In this document: piece by piece, positions 5,504 to 10,501 of the stretch | Layout: each line of letters opens with the position of its first letter | Position numbering within the stretch: the stretch's first letter is position 1 | Program-made: the position numbers and the translations under genes | Source of the DNA: Lachnospiraceae bacterium | Lineage (GTDB): Bacteria; Bacillota; Clostridia; Lachnospirales; Lachnospiraceae | Assembly: GCA_021153185.1 (NCBI GenBank) | Contig: JAGKTY010000056.1 | Span: forward strand, 1-10,501 | Direction: 5' to 3' | DNA: 10,501 nt | Notes under the pieces: model-generated | Databases searched by the model: none | Told to the model about the DNA's origin: nothing | What the model saw: the letters and a program-made list of their open reading frames with translations, nothing else

Positions 5504-6883
5504 ATGAAAAATATTATGTTTTTTTGTATTCCGGCACACGGGCATCATAATCCAACCATTGCAGTAGTAAAGGAGCTTGTTCAAAGGGGGAATACTGTTA
5601 GATATTATTCTTTCCGTGAATTTCAGTCAAAAATTGAAAGTACGGGAGCAGAATTTATTGCTTGTGATGATTTGCTTCCGGAGATTTCTCAAGAAGTTGA
5701 AAATGGTACAAAGGTTATGACCACAACAGAAATGACAGCCGTTGATTTGCAGATGACTGCGGCAATGGATGGATTCTTATCGGAGCAGGTGGAAGAATTT
5801 AAACCGAATGTGATTGTTGCGGATTCGGTTTGTTTCTGGGGAAAACTGCTTGCCAGAAAGTTTGAAATTCCCATGGTTGTTTCCAACACAACCTTTGCAT
5901 TTAATAAATATTCTTCCGGTTATATGAAAAGTAGTTTGGCAGAAATCATGGATTTGATTACTGGCAATAAGAGGATTAAAGCGGAATTAAAGAAACTGGA
6001 AGCATACGGATATCATGAAAAGAGTATTATGCCTTTAGTACAGAATGATAATTTTACGGATACCATTGTATATGCAACCGAAAAATATCAGCCTTGTTCG
6101 GATACTTTTTCAAAGCATTATGCTTTTGTTGGACCTTCTGTTTCAACGGATTTAAGACCGAACAAAGATAACGAAAGACCACTTGTGTACATTTCGTTAG
6201 GTACGGTTGTCAGCAATAAGCCGGATTTTTACAAAAAGTGTGTAGACGCTTTAAAAGAAGAAGATGTAGATGTGATTATTTCCTGTGGTAGGACGGTAGA
6301 GCCGGGAACTTTAAACACATTGGCGAACAATGTGAAGGCATATCATAGTGTGAATCAGTTGGAGGTATTATCAAAGGCGAATGTTTTTCTGACTCATAAC
6401 GGAATGAATAGTACTTCTGAAAGCCTTTATATGGGTACTCCCATGGTGTTCTTTCCGCAAACTAATGAGCAGCGGGCAGTTACCAGACGTGCGAAGGAAA
6501 TGGGAACCGGTATTGAATTAAAGGATGAAAGTGTGGAAGGAATCCGTACTGCTGTTATGAAGGTTCTTTCGGAGCCAAAATATGCAGAAAATGCAATGAA
6601 GTGCAGTAAGGATTTTTGTAATGCACCTGGACCTAAGGGAGCGGCAGAATTTATTGAAACGGCACCACACATTATGCCGGATGAAGATAAAAAAAGCATT
6701 TGGAGGGAAATCCTCCCGGGTATGTTTGCCTTGCTTTATTGGCTTGTTGCAATTCTTTTTATTGTATTTTTTGAAAAAATTACGGGAAGCAATAAGTGGT
6801 GGATTGTTGCTATTGTTGCAAATGTAATTTTTCCCTTGAATAAAAAACTTGTTTCTGTTGTGGGAATGAAGTTATTTAGTTGA
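5504..6883 (+). CDS. MGT-type glycosyltransferase (GT1) with C-terminal membrane hairpin
   Basis: 459-aa enzyme of the macrolide-glycosyltransferase/UDPGT class, which glycosylates hydrophobic acceptors from a UDP-sugar. N-terminal: MKNIMFFCIPAHGHHNPTIA, with the catalytic-type His of 'PAHGH-NP' at residue 13. Donor half: RPLVYISLGTV, SVNQLEVLSKANVFLTHNGM (H298, N299, G300), and PQTNEQ (319-323) where the family has a D/E-Q pair for the sugar. After the usual end near residue 400 comes an extension with two hydrophobic segments (about 405-424 and 431-445) separated by a short loop, so the enzyme is probably anchored in the membrane. ATG 5504 is chosen because it begins the conserved first strand; the earlier in-frame ATG at 5402 lies inside the abrB-like gene and adds only non-family sequence. 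The ribosome site is weak (AAGCGAG). It is the second gene of the abrB-like operon. Confidence 0.88.
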   Translation: MKNIMFFCIPAHGHHNPTIAVVKELVQRGNTVRYYSFREFQSKIESTGAEFIACDDLLPEISQEVENGTKVMTTTEMTAVDLQMTAAMDGFLSEQVEEFKPNVIVADSVCFWGKLLARKFEIPMVVSNTTFAFNKYSSGYMKSSLAEIMDLITGNKRIKAELKKLEAYGYHEKSIMPLVQNDNFTDTIVYATEKYQPCSDTFSKHYAFVGPSVSTDLRPNKDNERPLVYISLGTVVSNKPDFYKKCVDALKEEDVDVIISCGRTVEPGTLNTLANNVKAYHSVNQLEVLSKANVFLTHNGMNSTSESLYMGTPMVFFPQTNEQRAVTRRAKEMGTGIELKDESVEGIRTAVMKVLSEPKYAENAMKCSKDFCNAPGPKGAAEFIETAPHIMPDEDKKSIWREILPGMFALLYWLVAILFIVFFEKITGSNKWWIVAIVANVIFPLNKKLVSVVGMKLFS

Positions 6884-6897
6884 GAATAAGTACGATG

Positions 6898-6946
6898 AAA
6901 CTTTCAGTCTTGTGGAGAGATTGAAAGCATGCATGAATTTGAATTT
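6898..6946 (+). repeat. 49-bp perfect direct repeat, copy 2
   Basis: Second exact copy of the 4139-4187 element, 14 nt after the MGT stop codon. The hairpin is at 6901-6927. No T-run follows, so it is not a standard terminator. It ends 10 nt before the sigma-D-like promoter. Confidence 0.9.
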
Positions 6947-6956
6947 TACGCATTAT

Positions 6957-6983
6957 TAACTTTCGGATATAAAGTGCCGATAT
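6957..6983 (+). promoter_or_regulatory. Sigma-D/sigma-28-like (motility class) promoter
   Basis: TAAC at 6957-6960, a 15-nt spacer, and GCCGATAT at 6976-6983. The Bacillus sigma-D consensus is TAAA-N14-16-GCCGATAT, so the -10 octamer is exact and the -35 is 3 of 4. With the IS21 element and one ACGG copy removed, the -10 box would lie about 51 nt before the ATG at 9394, a normal distance. No other gene on this strand follows. Confidence 0.6.
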
Positions 6984-6996
6984 TATAGATATAGAA

Positions 6997-7000
6997 ACGG
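6997..7000. repeat. IS21 target-site duplication ACGG (left; right copy at 9356-9359)
   Basis: ACGG directly precedes the left terminal repeat and directly follows the right one. IS21-family elements make 4-8 bp duplications. Its persistence suggests a single, fairly recent insertion without later rearrangement. Confidence 0.8.
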
Positions 7001-7007
7001 TGTTAGC

Positions 7008-7074
7008 GTCGGGTTGAATTAGCCACGTTGAGTCGAAAAGAAATAACCATTTTCGGTCAATCAGAAATAGCCAA
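7008..7074 (-). repeat. Left-end array: three 19-bp transposase-site repeats at 24-bp pitch
   Basis: Copies at 7008-7026, 7032-7050 and 7056-7074, read on the minus strand as GTGGCTAATTCAACCCGAC, ATGGTTATTTCTTTTCGAC and TTGGCTATTTCTGATTGAC. They share TGG...TT...GAC and start exactly 24 bp apart. They mirror the right-end array and are the probable IstA binding sites. Confidence 0.8.
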
Positions 7075-7099
7075 TGCAACATACCTTTACTCCTTTCCT

Positions 7100-7903
7100 T
7101 TAAGCTTTTGTTTTAGGCAGCGGCGAAGGATCGCCGGCTGATAATGCCACAGTCTGACACTTTTTGCCTCTGTAGCTGTTTCCCTTGATCATAAAGACAA
7201 GGGCATCGTCGAAAATTCTGTCAAGAGCACAAAGAAGCGAGGAATCTTCACCGAAGAATTCACCCCATTTATCCGGACTCTTATTGCTTGTAAAGATCAT
7301 GGTGTTTGGTCCTTCTTTATTGTATCTACGATCAATTACATCAAAGAACATTCTAGTATTCTCTTTATCGAATACGCAGCGCCCTACCTCATCTATAATG
7401 AGACAGGAAGGTTTGACAAGACCATTAATTACAGAACTTTCACGACCATATTTTCTTGCGTCAGTTAATCGCTGATTCAGTTCCGTCGCTTTTAGAAAGT
7501 ATGTTTTATAACAGCTCATGCAGCATTCACGTCCATACGCCATTGCCAGATGTGTTTTACCAACACCCTGTGGACCAATGAATGCAAGATTCTTGTGGGC
7601 ATGCAGAGCAGATAATGCTGGAAGATTTCTGAGAGAATCAGTATTCTTTCCGCGCAGAATGTCAAAATCGAAGTTGTCAAATGACTTGGGTTCTTTCAAC
7701 GGAAGTCGGCTTAAACGAAGTAGCGTTGAAATATTCGCTTCTTTCTTTTTGTCTTTAAAATAGTCAAGAGTCTTAGCGATTGCCTGAAGCTGATCTTCTG
7801 TGTAGTCAGCTGACGTTGCAAGATTGGCCATTTCCTGCTCTTCAAAGCAAAAACCCAGATATTCAGAGGAACATTGTATTCTGCAAAATAATGAATTATC
7901 CAT
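7100..7903 (-). CDS. istB: IstB-type AAA+ ATPase, IS21 transposition helper
   Basis: 267-aa DnaC-like ATPase that assembles on target DNA and recruits and stimulates the IstA transposase. Walker A is GPQGVGKT (residues 110-117) and Walker B is CLIIDEVG (D171, E172). An arginine-rich region and 'TSNKSPDKWGEFF' follow, typical of IstB ('TSN-PF--W---F'). ATG 7903 is chosen because a GGAGGG ribosome site lies about 9 nt upstream inside the istA end, and the start overlaps the istA stop as ATGGATAA. That gives an 8-nt overlap, typical of translational coupling in IS21. The longer frame back to 7948 lies within istA and lacks its own site. An internal Met at residue 25 is an alternative start. The gene looks full length. 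Confidence 0.93.
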   Translation of the reverse strand: MDNSLFCRIQCSSEYLGFCFEEQEMANLATSADYTEDQLQAIAKTLDYFKDKKKEANISTLLRLSRLPLKEPKSFDNFDFDILRGKNTDSLRNLPALSALHAHKNLAFIGPQGVGKTHLAMAYGRECCMSCYKTYFLKATELNQRLTDARKYGRESSVINGLVKPSCLIIDEVGRCVFDKENTRMFFDVIDRRYNKEGPNTMIFTSNKSPDKWGEFFGEDSSLLCALDRIFDDALVFMIKGNSYRGKKCQTVALSAGDPSPLPKTKA

Positions 7904-9236
7904 TATACATGCCCTCCTCAAAGTTGAATCTGCTAAATCCTGAATCATACTCAGGAGGAGCTATCTGCTTTATTCTGATATTTACCGGTGATGTTGGATA
8001 TTCTTCCGGCTGAGTGGTGGCATACTGATCCTTGCAGAAGCTGTCTTTCCGGCTCCAGGTAACGTTATGTGTAACAAGTACACGTGAGGCTCTCGAGTCA
8101 TATATATACAAAATATATCCATCACGCATTACACGGCAGGTTTTTTCTGTATACCAGTAAGGAACACCAAAACGTCTTCCTTCATAGCTTACAAATCCAT
8201 CGAAGGATATCGTTCTCTCTGGGCATAAATAGTAAGAAAGCTCATGGGTGTTTTCAAGTACTGACGCATGGCACATACACTCTGACATATGCTTATCATT
8301 CGGAACGCAGTCAACTGCTCTGTGATAAACATTGTTCTGTGTATTACACCAGCGTATGGCTTCATAATTAAGATCCGTGAGTTCGTTGAAAATACGGCCT
8401 GGCAGGAAGTTCTCTTTGACAAAACGCACCAGACGTTCTACGGCACCCTTGGTAAATGGATGTCTTGGCTTGCACACCCTTGTCTCAAAGCAGAGGTTAC
8501 CCATAAATATTTCGTAGTCCTTCTGCCAGATAGGATGTCCCTGTGCATCTCTTCCTGTAACAACGCTCTTCATGTTATCGGTAAGAACATGTCTGGGAAC
8601 ACCCATGAACAGAAATGCATGAATCATTCCGATAAACAGATTCTCCTGTTTGGCATTCGGAAAGAACTCAATATATCTCTGACCACAGCAGTGACAGATC
8701 ATGGCAAAGCAGGCAACCTTGTATTCATTGCCATTGTCATCTTCAACCGTTACAAATCCCCAGTCCATCTGGTAGGATTCTCCCGGGGCAGACTGGTAAC
8801 GCATACCACGGCTGCCCTGAGGGGCAACCACCTGACGTTTTGCAGGAATGAGATCTCTGTGCTGTGCAATATAATCCTTTATAGATGTCAGACCACCGGA
8901 ATATCCCAATTCCCCGATCCTTTCATGTATCAAAGAAGCATTTGTAATGGATTTACTGAGAAGGTTATCGATAACGGCTGTGTATCCACTTAGAACCGTA
9001 TGTTCAGCTTTACGCCCGGTAAGACCATGTGGTTTGTCAATAAACCCGTTTGACTTTATGCGTCTCAACTTGGCGCGTGTAATTCCTGTTCGCCGTTCCA
9101 GTTCTGCAAGGTTAACCTTGTCGATATCGAAGCTGTCACCAAGTTCCATCTTCATTTCATTTAAAGCTTGTGTTATTATTTCAGTTAAGTCATTGTTTTT
9201 ATTCTCCATGTTTTGATTTGACTGTTGCATTGGCAT
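7896..9236 (-). CDS. istA: IstA-type DDE transposase, IS21 family
   Basis: 446-aa transposase that cuts and joins the IS ends. Residues about 43-70 form a helix-turn-helix (NLAELERRTGITRAKLRRIK), followed by a second DNA-binding region to about 125. The integrase core has QMDWG (D158), LTDNMKSVV (D220) and KGAVERLVRFVKENF (E267), the DDE triad with IS21 spacing and the typical 'LTDN-KS-V'. A beta-barrel Mu-C-like C-terminal part follows, ending FNFEEGMYNG. Start: the ATG at 9236 has no good ribosome site; the in-frame ATG at 9209 (MENKNND) is an alternative. No frameshift or internal stop is seen. Confidence 0.93.
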   Translation of the reverse strand: MPMQQSNQNMENKNNDLTEIITQALNEMKMELGDSFDIDKVNLAELERRTGITRAKLRRIKSNGFIDKPHGLTGRKAEHTVLSGYTAVIDNLLSKSITNASLIHERIGELGYSGGLTSIKDYIAQHRDLIPAKRQVVAPQGSRGMRYQSAPGESYQMDWGFVTVEDDNGNEYKVACFAMICHCCGQRYIEFFPNAKQENLFIGMIHAFLFMGVPRHVLTDNMKSVVTGRDAQGHPIWQKDYEIFMGNLCFETRVCKPRHPFTKGAVERLVRFVKENFLPGRIFNELTDLNYEAIRWCNTQNNVYHRAVDCVPNDKHMSECMCHASVLENTHELSYYLCPERTISFDGFVSYEGRRFGVPYWYTEKTCRVMRDGYILYIYDSRASRVLVTHNVTWSRKDSFCKDQYATTQPEEYPTSPVNIRIKQIAPPEYDSGFSRFNFEEGMYNG

Positions 9237-9281
9237 ACATCAGTGTAAATGAAACATAAAGAAAAGCAATGACTTTTTTGA

Positions 9282-9348
9282 TTGGTTGATTTCGCTTGAC
9301 TAATTTTGGCGATTTTCGCCTGACAGTATTTGGTTAATTCAACCCGAC
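9282..9348 (+). repeat. Right-end array: three 19-bp transposase-site repeats at 24-bp pitch
   Basis: Copies at 9282-9300, 9306-9324 and 9330-9348: TTGGTTGATTTCGCTTGAC, TTGGCGATTTTCGCCTGAC and TTGGTTAATTCAACCCGAC. The pitch is again exactly 24 bp, in opposite orientation to the left array. Multiple terminal repeats of this kind are known in IS21. Confidence 0.8.
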
Positions 9349-9393
9349 GTTAACAACGGATTTCTGTAAATTGTTTCAAAGGAGTGTGATACT

Positions 9394-10377
9394 ATGTCTA
9401 TGGAAATAAATAGTTCGTATTATAATTATTACAATGTTAAAGGGCGTTATTCTCCAGAAACACCGCAAACACCATCATGGAAAAAGTTATATGAGGTTGT
9501 GGATGACCGTGTAAAAAGCAATAATGAAAATCCTGAAAGCGGAATCTACAAAGCTCATTGCAAGTTGGAGGAAACATATTACCATTCTTCGGTTAGTAAT
9601 CGTGCAAGGTATAAGGATGCGGATTCACTAAAACAAGCACTCGGAGAAAAGTATCTGTTTGGCGATGCATATAAGAATTACAGTTATGAACAACGTCGGG
9701 CAATGTATGAAAATGAATTAAATATGACTATGTATGGCACATGTGGAAATATGAATGACCCGCATTTAGATGGACCTGTTAAAGGAAGTACTGCTTCTGA
9801 ACAAGCAACGTATAACAGGAAAATGGTAAATACTCAGATTAGCACCATTCTTTCTAACGCAGGGTTAGATGTTAGCTTGTTGGGTAATATGACATTTTCA
9901 ATAGAACCATTTAATCATACTTTAAGTGTTTTTGGATTAGATGAGAAAACGAAGAGTATTGTCGAACAACTATTAAATAGTGATGATAACTCCGTGGAAC
10001 TGTTCTACCATGTTATGCAAAGTAATCGTTCTCGCATTGATGATTCTGTAATGGACAAGTATCGTGCTATTCATGATTTTAAAGAAGTGACTGGCGAGGA
10101 TTTAAGAACGTATTCACAGACTAAAGATGGCTTTGTTGATGAAAAAGGACGTAATGCATTAGATGTTTATAAAAAAGCATTGGAAACAACAGATAGTATT
10201 CCAGCACAATTTAAAGGTGCTGCTTTTGAAGTTTTTTCTGGTAATCTAAAAACTCTTATGGGAAAAGATTTTGCAAGCATTCCTGATATGAATTTGCAAA
10301 TCGGATTTTCAAATGGAGAATTACAAGATAGCGTGTTTAATCCAGATATTATGAAAAGATTAAATTTGCACATATAA
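9394..10377 (+). CDS. Hypothetical 327-aa protein, possibly DUF4885-like; probable motility-regulon gene
   Basis: 327 aa, mostly hydrophilic and helical, with no signal peptide, membrane segment or known catalytic motif. Tyr- and Asn-rich N-terminus (MEINSSYYNYYN). A central block has 'YSYEQRRAMYENELNMTMYG' and 'RMDD-like' SRIDDSVMDKYRAI. From memory it resembles the DUF4885 family of Firmicutes; I could not check this. ATG 9394 follows AAAGGAG (9378-9384). Its probable promoter is the sigma-D-like site at 6957-6983, now 2.4 kb away because of the IS21 element, which suggests the gene belonged to the flagellar/late-motility set. I see no strong outward promoter in the IS right end, so expression may be low or lost. 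The coding frame itself is intact. Confidence 0.75.
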   Translation: MSMEINSSYYNYYNVKGRYSPETPQTPSWKKLYEVVDDRVKSNNENPESGIYKAHCKLEETYYHSSVSNRARYKDADSLKQALGEKYLFGDAYKNYSYEQRRAMYENELNMTMYGTCGNMNDPHLDGPVKGSTASEQATYNRKMVNTQISTILSNAGLDVSLLGNMTFSIEPFNHTLSVFGLDEKTKSIVEQLLNSDDNSVELFYHVMQSNRSRIDDSVMDKYRAIHDFKEVTGEDLRTYSQTKDGFVDEKGRNALDVYKKALETTDSIPAQFKGAAFEVFSGNLKTLMGKDFASIPDMNLQIGFSNGELQDSVFNPDIMKRLNLHI

Positions 10378-10395
10378 AATAAAGTGGAAAATTTC

Positions 10396-10426
10396 AGTTT
10401 GTCAGAGAGACAAATTCCAATTTGTC
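10396..10426. repeat. Overlapping inverted repeats after the last gene
   Basis: TTTGTC (10398-10403) and GACAAA (10409-10414) form a hairpin with loop AGAGA. The right arm is also half of the 18-bp palindrome GACAAATTCCAATTTGTC (10409-10426). So two alternative pairings share one arm. No T-run follows. The start TTTCAG and the GAGAG loop resemble the 49-bp repeat hairpin, but overall identity is low. 10427-10501 has only a small palindrome (10447-10459) and no gene. Confidence 0.5.
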
Positions 10427-10501
10427 GAAGAGATGAACATTTGTTATTACTAATAGTAAACCATATAAAAATAGCCCATGCATTTTATCACTAAATATGC
10501 A

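Larger units (their letters stand above)
7001..9355 (-). mobile_element. Complete IS21-family insertion sequence (2355 bp)
   Basis: The ends are 25-bp inverted repeats, 7001-7025 (TGTTAGCGTCGGG...) and 9331-9355 (...CCCGACGTTAACA), identical at 23 of 25 positions and starting TG/ending CA. They are flanked by the 4-bp duplication ACGG. Inside are istA and istB on the minus strand, overlapping by 8 nt, both intact. Each end has three spaced 19-bp repeats. All features of an active IS21 element are present. Confidence 0.95.

Noticed and set aside
6898..6946. 49-bp repeat as a terminator of the MGT operon
   Set aside because: Neither copy has a T-run after the hairpin, and copy 1 lies 16 nt before a start codon.
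7904..7948. Longer IstB start at 7948
   Set aside because: It lies inside istA without a ribosome site; ATG 7903 has GGAGGG and the usual stop-start overlap.
8289..8993. 234-codon plus-strand frame within istA
   Set aside because: It is antisense to a clearly conserved transposase and has no domain of its own.
4139..10426. CRISPR array
   Set aside because: The repeats are only two copies 2.76 kb apart, or IS-end arrays with 5-nt gaps; no spacer pattern and no cas genes.

Overview
The window reads as AT-rich Firmicutes DNA, most likely from a gut Clostridia of the Lachnospiraceae type. This is inferred from codon use, strong GGAGG-type ribosome sites, the IS21 and IS66 types, the glycine-pentad XRE regulator, and a promoter resembling the sigma-D/sigma-28 motility class. 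It is an accessory region: small membrane proteases and UGT-type glycosyltransferases, separated by mobile-element debris and one intact insertion sequence.

Layout. 3-674 is the 3' part of an XRE-type regulator carrying a long hydrophobic pentad repeat. It is followed at 705-1358 by a CPBP intramembrane protease. 1359-2811 is a 1.45 kb graveyard: an unassigned stretch, an N-terminal fragment of an IS66 transposase on the minus strand (1715-1885), a stretch with DnaA-box-like words and inverted repeats (1983-2186), and the 3' end of a decayed group II intron (maturase C-terminus with an internal stop, then RNA domains V and VI, ending near 2624). 2812-6883 is the cargo: a UGT80-like glycosyltransferase, a second CPBP protease, an intrinsic terminator, and then an operon of an AbrB/MazE-type regulator and an MGT-type glycosyltransferase with a C-terminal membrane hairpin. 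That operon has a near-consensus sigma-A promoter overlapped by a 27-bp dyad.

A perfect 49-bp repeat with an 11-bp hairpin lies after each glycosyltransferase gene (4139-4187 and 6898-6946). 7001-9355 is a complete IS21-family element (istA-istB on the minus strand, 25-bp ends, 4-bp ACGG target duplication). It sits between a sigma-D-like promoter (6957-6983) and the gene that promoter probably served, a hypothetical 327-aa protein at 9394-10377. Removing the IS puts the -10 box about 51 nt before that start codon.

How the genes may work together (inference). Two glycosyltransferases of the lipid/natural-product-modifying type with two CPBP (Abi-like) proteases suggest an envelope-modification, self-protection or antibiotic-modification island. 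The AbrB-like protein probably controls its own operon through the dyad. The IS21 insertion has probably silenced, or changed the control of, a motility-regulon gene.
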